Of a stretch of 64,000 bases of DNA, positions 47,327 to 58,300 are shown piece by piece. Within the stretch, counting starts at the first letter, position 1. Each line of letters begins with the position of its first letter. The DNA comes from Isoetes taiwanensis (taxonomy: Eukaryota; Streptophyta; Lycopodiopsida; Isoetales; Isoetaceae), in contig JAJEKV010000018.1 of NCBI GenBank assembly GCA_021234155.1, forward strand, positions 18,186,583-18,250,582. Direction: 5' to 3'. The position numbers were made by a program, and so were the translations under genes. The notes beneath the pieces are model-generated. The model was not told the origin of the DNA and did not search any database. It saw only the letters and a program-made list of their open reading frames with translations.

Positions 47327-48437
47327 CTGGCATCTGTGGTTTATTATCAACTCTTTAGCATCTTGGCCTTTGTTCATAAGCCTGGTAATAAGTCTGATAG
47401 TCTTCAAGTTGTAACAAAACATATCCAAACATGATAGTGGTGGTGATGCATTGTGTGAATAAGACTTGCTTAGAGACATAAATCAGTGAAATACCTTGTT
47501 GGATCCTTTATTCTGTTGAATTTCCTGATAGCTATTCCATTTTTGTACAGATCCAAGTGGTCCTCAAATGATATGATGTACTTTTTATTGTTGACGAGGC
47601 AAGAAATTCTGCAACTAATTCAGGTTATGTACAAATTTAGGGAGGAACATGGATATCAATGTGCAAGCTACACGAAAAGCTTGATGCAAACACGCAGGTT
47701 TCTCTGAAAGCGCATTTCTTGGTGACATATTTGCCTCGCCGAGCATTACAAAGACAAGTTGGCCGCTTCCAAAGGTTCCTGTTAGACCATACAAAAGTTG
47801 TTGCTCGTATTGACTTGGGAAGAGCATCTGCCCTTACATCTGCATTGAGTTCAAGCTTTTCATTATCAAACCATACCATACACATGTGACAAGAGCTATG
47901 AGCTATGAGCCTTAAGCGTGAGTGTGACTATTAAGGCCATAGGTATGGTTATTGGTGCTGATTGTATTTGTCTCAAGTGATTGGGCCGTTTTGTGCTCGG
48001 CTTGATTCAAGATTTGCATTGGATGCCTCACTTTGGAGAACGTGGTCAAATTTGCAAGAAATAACATATGGATTTGACTTTCGTTAGAGTCACTAGAGGT
48101 CTTTGCTAAACTAGTAGCTTTGGTATTCACCAACAAGAGGAGAAGGTATGGCGGAGATTCGGCTTGAGAGGTGATTGTTATTATTCGTTGTTTTCTTGGC
48201 GACCACATGGTTGGCTCATTATTTTGTTGAATTTTACATTTATGATTCAAAGCATATGATGTAAAAGACAAAGGTTAGAGTGGACAAAAGACCCGATACA
48301 TTTTGTGGGAACACGCCTCGGGCTTATTTCATCATTGTACTTGTACTTGTGGAAATCATAATGACAATTTGAACAGTGCTTTTGGAGGAAACTGTGCCCA
48401 TGCACCTACATATGTCTAGGGGGAGTCACAAGGTCTT

Positions 48438-48745
48438 GGTGCAATGGTTAAGCTTGTTTTTTTTGGGGCAAGCAAAGGAGCTGGTCACTCTAAACGAGGT
48501 GCCGTCACATAAAGGATTGCCCTTAAATGTTTAAATGTTTGTGAAAAAGATAGGTAAAAGTGAAAGGATAAAAAGAAAAAAATTCATTAGAACTAGTAAG
48601 GTGCAACGGTTAAGCTTTTTTTTGGGGCAAGCAAAGGAGTTTGGTCACTCTAAACGAGGTGCTGTCACATAAAGGATTGCCCTTAAATGTTTGTGAAAAA
48701 GATAGGTAAAAGTGAAAGGATTAAAAAAAAAATTTCATTAGAACT
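48438..48745. repeat. ~162-bp tandem duplication with tRNA-like start
   Basis: Copies start at 48,438 (GGTGCAATGGTTAAGC) and 48,600 (GGTGCAACGGTTAAGC). They share CACTCTAAACGAGGTGC, GTCACATAAAGGATTGCCC and GTGAAAAAGATAGGTAAAAG and end in A-rich tracts. The start resembles a tRNA A box (TGGTGCAATGGTTAAG), suggesting a SINE-like origin followed by local duplication. Confidence 0.75.
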
Positions 48746-49436
48746 AAGAGGGACCATTGAACCATTGAACCCTAAACCTTGAGTTAAACTATTGCCTTGA
48801 ATTTTAAGCATGTTTGGGTCAAGCATAGAATACTTAGAAGTTAATTGGGAGTAGATAATATAAAAACATTGATCTTATGGAACATATGCCTATAGTTCTT
48901 AGCCTTCATGTCAAGGAGCTCTACAGTCCTCTAGTCCTATGCAACCACTCTACAGGCACAAAAGAAATCCCAGATGTGCAATTTGGCTGAACTCAAGTTC
49001 AACTAATATGAATTTAGCATTGGTATGCAACCAACCTTGTGGAGCTTGCAAAATTTGGAGGTTGAATGTAAATGTAAGGTAGAGTGTAGGCTACATTAGT
49101 GATATACTTGACGTAAAAATACGGTTAAGGGTAGGGTCAATGGGGATTGGACTAGGCGTAAAAGTATAGAATCAGGTATTATTTTTCACCAACACCAGAC
49201 TGTATACATAGGGGTTTCTATGGGGGGTGAGCCATATACGGAGGGGTTTCTCCCGACCCTGGAACGCACATGCCATATCCCCTTTACATAGAGGTGAACC
49301 CCCCGGGGAGCCTGCCGAGAATCTGACTAATGCACCTGACAAAATTGCGGAGTTTCACCGACGTTACCCGAACAAGCGAAGTTTGAGTACTCCAGCCCCA
49401 ACTCCGAGGACTCGTGCCATCGTAGGAGGGGGATGG

Positions 49437-49958
49437 TGTGACGACCATACAGATATTCATATCATATGGACATTATACTCGTATGTACAAAAGATGGTCG
49501 TCACACGGATGCAAAAAGGTAGTTGCACAAAACAAGGTTTGAACTTGCAACCTTCCAGTTGCGAGTCACACACCCTTGCCAAGTGCACTACCAATATTTG
49601 TTGAAGACATTCCTTCATGTCTTCCTCATATGTGGGACTATCTCCAGGAGGTTCTAGAATATTCTAGAACCTAAATGCATGCGCGACACTTGGCGCGATC
49701 TCATCCATTGGAGTGGCGCGATCCTGACCGTTGGCCTAAATATATTTAAGGAGGCACCTCCTTCTTGTTCGAACCATTCCGGTTCAACGCCAGTCTTGAG
49801 CCTTCTAGGCATCTGTCTCGTGTTCCTGCTTGCCTTCGGGCCATTGTACTCTTGATTCCTGTTCATATATCAGATTTTTTGCCAATTTTGGCGTATTTCT
49901 TCCATATTTCTTGCGTATTTCTCGCGTATTTTCCTTGTTCTCGCATAGGTTCATGACA
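49437..49958 (+). repeat. 3' LTR of element D (522 bp)
   Basis: A polypurine tract (AGGAGGGGGATGG, 49,424-49,436) directly precedes the TGTGACGACC start. The TATA-like CTAAATATATTTAAGG is at 49,737-49,752. The LTR ends TTCATGACA at 49,958 and is followed by the target duplication CCTAT. A short hairpin (GTGACGACCAT...ATGGTCGTCAC, 49,438-49,506) opens the LTR. Confidence 0.88.
49533..49605 (-). other. tRNA-like segment inside U3 of the 3' LTR
   Basis: The minus strand reads AAGGTTGCAAGTTCAAACCTT, a T-arm-like stem with a B-box-like core, preceded about 35 bases upstream by TAGTGCACTTGGCAAGG, which resembles an A box. It may be a SINE or tRNA relic taken up by the LTR. Confidence 0.45.
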
Positions 49959-50947
49959 CCTATGAGACTACTCCAGATTACATCTCCCCGGTCTGATGAG
50001 GCAGGAAAGAGGGAAAACCTTTCCGGAGCACGGTGCTTCCATGGGTGGCTAGAGGATCGTGGTTCCGTCAGGCAACCACGCATTCGTACCCGACTTTAAC
50101 CCCCAAAATCCATAGGCCGCCCTGGCACGCCTATTGAGCCCAGGACATCCCTATAGACACGTATCCTACGACCCAGGAGGTGTCAGATCCATACTCGGCC
50201 CAAAAGCAACGACCGACTATAGGCCTAGCCACAGTAGGGAGAATTGTAGCCACGGTAGGCAAGATTCCACTCCCACTTCACCACCATGATCCTTGTCTGG
50301 TGCTCAGCCACACCATACCATCGAGTCAGGAGGGCTCTTGTGCATAGGCTACATTTACTGGGTTTTAAAGGGTTCTAGCTAGGAGCACCTCTATTCGTAG
50401 GTAGCTTTTAGGTCTCTACCCCTCTTTAATCCCATACACATAGGAGGAACTCACATACAAATCATCCATCATAATCTCAAATAGAACATAGAAGAGAGTC
50501 TAAGCATTCACCTATTCATACAAGGGTTAGATTGGAACATAAACTACCTAAAGACTAACCTGTCTCTTGGCTGGTCCAGTTATCACGAAGAACATCCATG
50601 ATTCAAGGCTAGTTACTGTGTTCAAGAAGCTCCTCCCTTCTCCAATCTCCTCCAAATTGATTTGGGGCAGAATTGGGGGTGGAGGCTCAGCTTGCGCCCT
50701 TAGAATAGCAAGTCTCCTCTTGCCCAATTGATTTGGGCCAGGTGGCCCTCTTATTGGCTAATTAATATCATTAATTAACCTAATTTAACCTAATTAGGTT
50801 AATTAGGTTAACTAATCTATGATAATTTAGTATAGCTAACATAAACCCCTTTTAATGTTAGCCCCTATTGCCCCATTATAGTCCAAACATACCTAGTGAC
50901 GTGTCATAGTATTTATACGTATAGCGCATAAATACATGGAATGTCAC
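49959..50947 (-). repeat. LTR family C, copy b, right half
   Basis: It continues the LTR interrupted by element D (GAGACTACTCCAGATTACAT, CTCCCCGGTCTGATGAGGCA). On the minus strand the LTR starts TGTGACATTCC at about 50,947, and the plus strand just right of it reads CTACCCCCCTT, i.e. a minus-strand polypurine tract AAGGGGGGTAG. This shows it is a 3' LTR of a minus-strand retrotransposon. With the left half the LTR is at least about 1.15 kb. Confidence 0.7.
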
Positions 50948-51925
50948 ATTCTACCCCCCTTGAAATAATGTTGTCCTCAGCATTGAACATTATAGAGTAA
51001 TATAAACATTGGGAAAAGGCAAACTTAGGTACTTTATCATATAATAGAGAAGATTACAACTAGATCATAAGTGATCAAAAGTTTTTGGACTGGAGTCCTT
51101 CCACACTATAGCACTAGAGTCGTTACATGATTTACCAGAAAAGGTGCACCTACACTATTTGCTTTAAAATTCATATAAAATCAAAAGTTCAATAATCAAT
51201 CAAACCCTTCTTACATGTTAATATGTGGCAGTCACATTGCATGGAAAAAATACCTAAAAATCTATTGGTCGCCGTTTATGAGAGTTACACTTAGGTAAAT
51301 GCAAGGTGGTCAAGTTTGTTTTGCTTCATGTTTAGATAAAGTAAAATTGTCTCGGTAAGAAGATTTTTATGTGCATGTCATTTTTTCTTCATCTGACTCA
51401 CTTCATTTTTGCAGATGTATGTAAGCATTGACACAGAAACATTTTGCGGATCTTCCATAGATCACATTCTTAGGTAAATGGAAGAGACATGGAAATAATC
51501 TACTGGGCATTTCTGCATGGCTTTCACTTCTGGAGCAGAGGCATAGACATGGAAAAATCTGTAGGTAAGTATTTTTTTTGTGTGGAATTTTTTTTGTTTT
51601 GACACTATTCAATGTGATGTGATCATGATATAGGCTGTTATTGTTATAGTATAGAATGTACAAGTAAGTAGATTTCAAACTACAACATAGAATGTAAATA
51701 TTGGCAATCCTACTGAAAGACGTATTTCCAGGTCATCCAATTTAATGCAACTCTTTGAAGAGCCCCATTTTATTACGTTCATGGGCAACCAATTTGTTCA
51801 ACATCTCATCGTGGTGCTAGGAATGGGATTAATATGGTAAAGAAGGATATTTTATATGTCTACTTCTTGGTAAGCTTTCAACACTGCATTCTAGATTTGT
51901 ACTATTCTTATTTTCTTTCTTGCTA
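50948..51925. other. AT-rich DNA, internal or flank of family-C retroelement; no gene seen
   Basis: It should begin with the 3' internal end of the family-C element (minus sense), but no integrase or other domain is legible. The rest is AT-rich without supported frames. Confidence 0.35.
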
Positions 51926-52140
51926 CTCCGTCTGCCCCTCCTGTGGCATACTTTGCAGATGGGCTAGATCGGGCTCTGGTACGACTCAAGCCTTCCGGAT
52001 ACGCAATCTCATGGCATCACCCATGGAGACTGCTCCTGGTTGCATATCCCCGGTCCGACGAGGCAGGCAGGGTTCTATCTCCCCTTCCCGGGGTCTAGAG
52101 ATTCCACGGGCGGCTAGAGAATCGTGGAGAATCGTGAGCG
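51926..52140 (-). repeat. LTR family C, copy c (fragment)
   Basis: CCGTCTGCCCCTCCTGTGGC, ATACTTTGCAGATGGGCTAG, GCAATCTCATGGCATCACCC, ATGGAGACTGCTCCTGGTTG and CCCCGGTCCGACGAGGCAGG match copies a and b. This copy is uninterrupted across the point where element D inserted in copy b. It stops at 52,140, where the CACTA segment begins. Confidence 0.75.
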
Positions 52141-52702
52141 GCAATGTATTAGCGACGTCATGGACGTCCCAAAATATATGTCCTTATGACGTTTTACAGA
52201 CGTCGCTCATATGTTGCTAAGACGTACATATATGTGCGCCCAAAATGTTTTTTCGTGGACTTGAACCCCTAACCTTTGGCTAACAAACTTGAGGCCTTAC
52301 CAACACCTCAATAGCTTGTATTTGTATTTGTATTTGTATTTATTTTGTATTTCTTATTTAAGTCGCAATGAGACGTTGCAGTTGTGTTGACGTTGCAGTT
52401 GTGTTACGTCGCTAGTGCGGCGTGGCACGTAGTAGGCCATTGCGACGTCTGCTAGACGTTCCAACTGCAACGTCTGACGTTCTAGCTGCCACGTTGTTTG
52501 AATTTTGTGCAACATCGTAGGAACGTACTCGATTTTTGCCATTGCGACTTCTGACCAGACGTTCCAACTACGACGTGGGACGTTCTATCTGCGACGTCGT
52601 TTAAATTTTGTGAGACGTCATGAGAACATACGCGATTTTTGCGACGTGGACGTTTCATATACGTCGCAAACTGACGTCGCAAACAACCCATCCTCTAGTA
52701 GT
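52141..52702 (-). mobile_element. CACTA (En/Spm-type) transposon terminal region
   Basis: The minus strand begins CACTACTAGAGGATGGGTTG at 52,702, a CACTA-type terminus. Below it GCGACGT, AACGTC and GACGTC motifs recur about 25 times in both orientations, as in the subterminal repeats bound by CACTA transposases. The segment directly abuts gag coding sequence on its right. The other terminus was not found; the LTR-C fragment sits at its left edge. A tRNA-like segment (B box GGGGTTCAAGTCC, minus, 52,257-52,274) and ATTTGT repeats (52,318-52,345) lie inside. Confidence 0.75.
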
Positions 52703-53340
52703 GTTTGATTTGGCATAATCCTTCCACCAAATTCTAGCTGGCCCAATTAGGTTCGCTGTTGCTACCTTGCCTATGTCCTTGTCCTTCATCCCATAGGATT
52801 TCCAAATTCCTCCATTTCATCTAGCCACATCTTTGCCTCCATCTCTGACCTATCCTTGCCCGAGAACTGGCCCAATTTTCTTGTCTTCCACACATTGCTC
52901 ATTGCGATGTCTAACTTCTTTTGATAGTCGCCTGTTCTTCTGTTCTTCTCTACCCTGAGAGGTGTCTAACCCACTCTCTGAGCTACTTCGGGATTTATTG
53001 TCTGAGCCTTTGATCTGCTAGAGCTGGAAAGAGATGGGCTCCTCCTGCTTCTTCTTTTCCTCTTCCTGTTCTTCTTCCCTCAACGGCTAAAGAGCTTCAT
53101 CAAGACCTCTCGGTGGTGGAGGTGGTGCTGGCTCATATTCCTGTGCGTGCATTAGCGGTGTTGCCCATTGTAGTGATTGTTGCATTTCATTCCTCATCTG
53201 TGTTAATCTTGTATTGACTGCTTCGACTGTCATGTTCTGGTCTTCATCCTGCTCCTAGCCGAACAGGTTTCTGGGCTGCCACTGGTGTTGTCGACCCTGA
53301 CCTTGAGACCCTGAGCCGGTGTTCCTGGCTGCAAGTATTA
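52703..53340 (-). pseudogene. gag of another LTR retrotransposon (E), truncated by CACTA segment
   Basis: Minus-strand frames read PRNLFG, NMTVEAVNTRLTQMRNEMQQ, PAPPPPPRGLDEAL, REEEQEEEKKKQEEPIS, then the capsid start LGQFSGKDRSEMEAKMWLDE and IGKVATANLIGPARIWWKDY. The FSG...W...E......ANL.G.A..WW pattern is the retrotransposon gag core. Stops and a frameshift are present. It ends in the WWKDYAKSN segment precisely where the CACTA terminus begins, so the CACTA element inserted into this gag. Confidence 0.7.
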
Positions 53341-53560
53341 GTCACCAATGTTGTTATTTATTTTATACATCATATAACATCATTTACAGGTCAATTGTTA
53401 TTAGTCATAAAATAAATCAAGTTGAAATTCAACTTATAAGTCAACAATGAGTTATAATAATTGATACATCAAACTTGTAGATTATAGAGAAATATATAAT
53501 AGTACATGGAAGTTTTAAAACATTTTTATACATCTAATAGTGCATGGGGATAAGGGGTGT
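53341..53560. other. AT-rich spacer; nothing recognised
   Basis: This lies upstream (minus sense) of gag E and should contain the leader or LTR of that element, but no LTR end or primer-binding site is evident. Confidence 0.3.
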
Positions 53561-55038
53561 TCATCGACGAGAGCCCTTCATGGACTTGAAGAAATTCTTC
53601 ACGTCTTTTAGTCGGAGGCCCTTGCCGATGTTGCGCAGGATGTTCCTGGATGATCCAGCTTCGAGAGCTCGAGCCATTTGAGGTGGAGGAAGTGGAGGTG
53701 ATGTAGCCGCAAAGACCGTCATTGGTGCATCTCTTAAGTGACCCCTGGCGAAGTTGAGGCTGTAGAGTACTACGGATCTCTTGAAGAGGATGATATGATC
53801 CGTGTTGTTGTGCAACTTGGCGTGCTGCCCTACACTATCATTTGTCCCTGACTAAGGACTGGAAGATAGTATCGAAGCGCCCTTCCTCTATGTCCCGCCG
53901 TTTGCGATCCTGTGCCCTTCCTTTGAGCAGCCACCTCGTAGACATCCAGTGCTAGGAGGTCTTCATCATCCCTCCACATGGTGGTTGCCTTCGTCAAGTT
54001 GATGTTCTTTGGATGCCTCCCCCGATGCCAGCGATCGAGCAGTTCGGCTAGAGCTGGGCCCCTCCCCAATTTTGTACAATCCGCTTTGGATCGCTTGGAA
54101 TTCTTCCTCTAGGGTCGACCGGCGACTTACGGTGATATATTTCCCTTATGTACTCGTACACGGAGATGTCGGACATCGTCTCACCAGCATAAGAGTGCCG
54201 CTCCACTACTTCTCTTGGGACTTCCTGATATGAATAGTCGATGAAGCTGCTATGCTGCTCCTTTGCAATCAGACACAAGAGCTCGTCGATCCTGTGTCCT
54301 TCTTCTATGCAGTATGGAAGCTGGAGGATGTCATTCGCCAGGATGTACTCCTCCCGCCGATGGCGATCGGCGATATATCGTAATGCCGATCGGTGGTTCG
54401 TTGACTCGCTGATGTCGTCTCCATTCTTGCTGCCTCCCTGCTCTCCCAATCTGGATCTTCTTCCCCTTCTTGCTCGTAATCTTGTTGGATCTGCAGTGCC
54501 CCTGATGCCCTGCCGTGGTAGACATACTTTGAGGACTGAATCTCATGGATCTGACCCTGATAGCTATCCTTGTGTTGAGTGGTGCAAGATCCAAGGGTTG
54601 GATCGAAGGCTCCCCCACCCTGTTGACTGGCCTGTAATGCATGAATAAAGAAAGAGCCGCATGTGCCGAGACATACCTATGCCTGTGAGCTTTGCAACTC
54701 ATGTCGGGCATATTCTTCGTCCCCTCCCACAACCTGACCTTTGACTGAGACCCCCCCTTTATGACTTGGCTTAACGACTCTAAGGATACCCACTTTTCTC
54801 TCCTTGGGGGAAGGCTGACTTCCCAGGGTAAGACTTGCTGGTCATATTGGCATACTATATCAGTATAATAAGGGGTTCTAGTCAGGGTTGCATGAAGGTC
54901 AAACTGATGGTCAAACACATGAAAGGCCTCTTCTGCAGGGAAATCATGGATGTGGTTGCACTGTTGTACCATTGAACAAAGTTTGTGGGCGCCATTGAGC
55001 AGAGATGAGTGCACAAAATGGTTCGGAAGGATTGACAA
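53561..55038 (-). pseudogene. Unrecognised coding-like region, minus strand
   Basis: Four adjoining minus frames (55,038-54,331; 54,449-54,048; 54,069-53,830; 53,815-53,561) look like one decayed polypeptide. Notable pieces are EEAFHVFDHQFDLHATLTRT, QYDQQVLPWEV, a basic stretch SNKITSKKGKKIQIGR, EYILANDILQLPYCIEEGHR, VPREVVERHSYAG, ISVYEYIREIYHRKS and a C-terminal LRNIGKGLRLKDVKNFFKSM. Composition is coding-like and GC-richer than the flanks. I cannot place it in a family; a structural protein of a retroelement is possible. It could be related to gag E just to the left. Confidence 0.4.
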
Positions 55039-55376
55039 AGGGCTGGAAAATCGCCTAAGAGGATGTGATCAAGTTTAGTGAAGGGAAAATGGCAAATGAG
55101 GTCCCCTTTTTGGGTAAAAGAAAGCTAGGGTGTCTTACATTTGGCCAAATGTAGAGTAAGAGATGTATCACATTTCAAATACATAACCGTTTTTTCAGTA
55201 TGTACATAATAGCTATATTATGGAATCTTTTTTTTGGAACTACTTGCCACGTCAATTAAAACGCAATCATGAAGCGATTTCAATTCCCCGCGCTCTAACC
55301 ACTCCAAACGCTGAACGTTAGGAGAATTTCCCACTTTCGGCTAGAACTTCCGCCAGCTCGAGGATTTCCCTCCTTC

Positions 55377-58300
55377 TTGCCAGAATTCCTCCAGCTAACC
55401 CTAAACCACGCAAGAACCATGATGAACAACGAAGGAACAGAAATGGCGCAAGAAGATTGCAATATCGGGAATGTGACAAAGAAAATGAAGCGTAAGATTG
55501 ATGAAATTTGTAAATTTATATATGATCGGGTTCAAGATTTACGCCCCTGTGCAAAGGAGAGCTTTAGCGATGAAAACTGCTCGGGATGAAAGGCTGCACT
55601 TCTTTTTGAACCGCCATTGGAAATCCAAATAAGAAGCAATTCGAAGGATACTATGCTAAAAAATATCCGTGAAGGTCTCCGCAGAAGTGAAACAAGCAAA
55701 TAGCAATGATAAATTAGCGACTAAGCATTCCCCGTTATCAATGATTGTTGGTGAGAATGGAAAACTCGGGGCAAAAGGAGTAGCCTCGAGAATTCTTCAA
55801 GTGCAAGCAAGAAACCTCACAAAAGCTGCAATTAGAAGAAAGCGGATGTCATTATCAGGTGCTAATATGTGGGCACTGGCAGGAAGGCAACCCAGGGCAG
55901 ACATGCTTCAGGAATCAACCAAACAGTTGGTAAATGAGTTTTGGTTAACCCACACAAAAACTTCTCCAAAGTACAGGGATATCGGGGAAAGAAAAGGACA
56001 CTTCCAATCCGCTTTTGGACATGCCCCGTGTCGGTTTTTAAGTCTTTTAATCCTCTTTTTGCAAGCTTGATAGAAGCTAGCTTAGGCATCCCTGGATAAG
56101 TTTAGTAATCCTATTTGCATTCCATGCAAGGGATGTTTAGGGTATACATTGAAGTACATCCAACTACAAAGAATTATATTTTTACACTTGGAAGTCTTGA
56201 ATGAGCTATGTTTAATAGGAAAAGTACTTGGATGTACTTCCAATTACATCCAATGTGGCATGAGGCAGAAAACGTGTTGAAAGTCAGGCTGTGTTATTAT
56301 AGTCTTGATTTTTGTAGTTCCCAAGTGCATTATAGTACAATTTAAGCTTTCCTGATCTCAAGATAGTTTTGAAAGATAGGGGGATACATAAAAGTATTTA
56401 AATGTACTTCCTTACATAAGAAAAGTATTGAATACATACATCTGTAATACAGTGACACTGTCTGTTACCTGGTTATATATTGAGTTGTTTATGTACATCT
56501 GGAACTCTTTGGAGTACATTCTTTATACATTTATACATATCATGTACATGATATGTATGATGTTGTGGTATAGTAGTTGAATGTATATCAAATCATGATC
56601 TGAATGCCATAGAACTAATGCAATGTCTGCAACATCTTTGGATTCGTAAGTAGTTCTAATTTATATCTTACTTATACATGCCGCTTTTTTCCTTGCAGAG
56701 TGAATTGTATGAGATGTTCAAAGATGAACATCCTGAAGTGAAGATTAGCATCAGAAAGTTCGAGATGCTTAAGCCTACGTGTGTGAGAAGGTTGAAAAGA
56801 GGAACACATGCAAAAATTGCGTGAAGCATGAACAAGTCGATCTATGAGAAAAAGCTTTTAGCGTCTTGAGGAGCAAATTTCATGCCAATTGTACATGTTC
56901 TTGTGGTGTTTGTGCAGCAGATGAGAACAATGGCATCTGCCAAGCTCCTTCTAAAATATTTCAAAATGTTGGTGCTATGTGGAAAGCTACGGTCCGTGAC
57001 AAGGAAGGCTTAAGAGTGGTGGCATAGTTTGGGTGTCAATGGAGAGTGTAAGCGCGGGTACTGAAAATATTCAAATCTGTCCTAAGGAGAAAGAGTCAAG
57101 TTTACAAGTACGTGAACGAACCTTCCAAAGCTGGCACTTCAAGGAGGTTGAAGCTTGTTACTGAAAGCGGGAGTCCAGGTACATTGCTTGACAAGATGTT
57201 TCAGCACCTTTCAAAGTTCACTATTCACAACTTTTCAGCAAGTTGGCAGAGCAAACAATTCAGGAAATCTGAGTGCAAAATTTGAGGGATGATTCTATTT
57301 TGTCAGTAATGGACTTTGCAGAGAACTACACTTTGCGCCCATTCGTGGAGGTTCAGTCAGAGCATTGGAACAATGACCGATAACTATTCGGTGCATATAA
57401 CCATGATGAAAGTCAATGGCTGAAAAAAAAACTGTTCATTTGTATGTTTAGATGTTATGAAGCATGATGCTTTCTTTGTTCAGCTGCACTCAAGAAGCAC
57501 CATATTTGGATGATGCAAAAAGGTTTTGGCCACATCAAATACCATGTCATGTGGTCTGATGGGTGTGCTGTTCAGTTTAAGTGTTCTCGAGCCTTTTATT
57601 TGAATGTGGCCCAATATTATAACAGGTATAAAATTAGGATGCAAATTGGAATTATTTTGGCTCGGGCCATGGAAAAGGAGAACATGATGGGCAGGTCGCT
57701 TTGGAGAAAAGGTTCTAGCGAGGCGAGCAAAGGAAAGAGAATGGTGTTCCAATTTTGGGTGCCAACTACGCTTGCACTTTCTTTGAGACAAAAGAAGTGC
57801 AAAATGGACAGAGTCATATGGGAGGTGATGGCGAAGACATTACCAGGGACCCTCGTTCAGATTGTGAGACATTGCACGGTACTCTAGCTATACACATTGT
57901 GTGTCCGCTTTATTAATCCGGTGACCCAACACTTGTCATGTATAGATCCCCGCCATGTTTTGCAATGGTTGCTTGAATTTCAAATGGGGAGAATGTGAGA
58001 ATCTCGAGCATTGTGGTGTGTGGAAGCTGCACAAACCGGAGCCTAGTTCGCCCAGTCGGCATTTAACAAGAAGAGCTAGTTGGTTTTATGCGGTGATGAG
58101 CAAGAACTATCCGATGTACTCCAAATTGGAGACATATTTGCATCTTTGCTGCTCAGGGAATCATGAAAATGTTCCATACTTCGTCCTCCTATGCGTGAAA
58201 GAGATGCATATTCTTCAGGAAGATGTGATTGACGACTATGGAAATAGAATGCTTCTTGGTGACAGGGTTATAGCTGGTCATTACTATCAACTGCTACAAG

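Larger units (their letters stand above)
44535..49306. mobile_element. Pack-MULE-like TIR transposon (4,772 bp) carrying host gene fragments
   Basis: The ends are exact inverted repeats: CCGGGGGGTTCACCTC at 44,535-44,550 and its complement at 49,291-49,306. Similarity continues inward, with CATGTGCGT at 44,567 and its complement ending at 49,272, so the TIRs are about 42 bp and imperfect. A target duplication GGAGCCTGCC lies at 44,525-44,534 and 49,307-49,316; because of C/G runs its length may be read as 8-10 bp. The insertion splits the chromodomain ORF of element D and removing it restores the reading order. The interior has no recognisable transposase but contains intron-bearing exons of acetoacetyl-CoA thiolase. 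TIR length and target duplication size fit Mutator-like elements; the non-autonomous, gene-carrying state fits a Pack-MULE. Confidence 0.85.
40080..49958 (+). mobile_element. Ty3/gypsy chromovirus element D, nested and itself interrupted
   Basis: The element starts TGTGACGACCATAC at 40,080 and ends TTCATGACA at 49,958, flanked by the 5-bp duplication CCTAT (40,075-40,079 and 49,959-49,963). It encodes gag, protease, RT, RNase H, integrase and a chromodomain in order on plus. The 5' LTR is reduced to about 63 bp, so an internal deletion removed most of it plus the primer-binding site. The 3' LTR (522 bp) is complete. A 4.77-kb DNA element interrupts it between 44,534 and 49,307. Scattered stops and frameshifts show it is inactive. 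Confidence 0.9.

Noticed and set aside
49438-49506. A ~70-bp MITE with GTGACGACCAT inverted ends
   Set aside because: The inverted repeat is simply the first bases of the element D LTR, which has a TG start, polypurine tract and target duplication around the full element.
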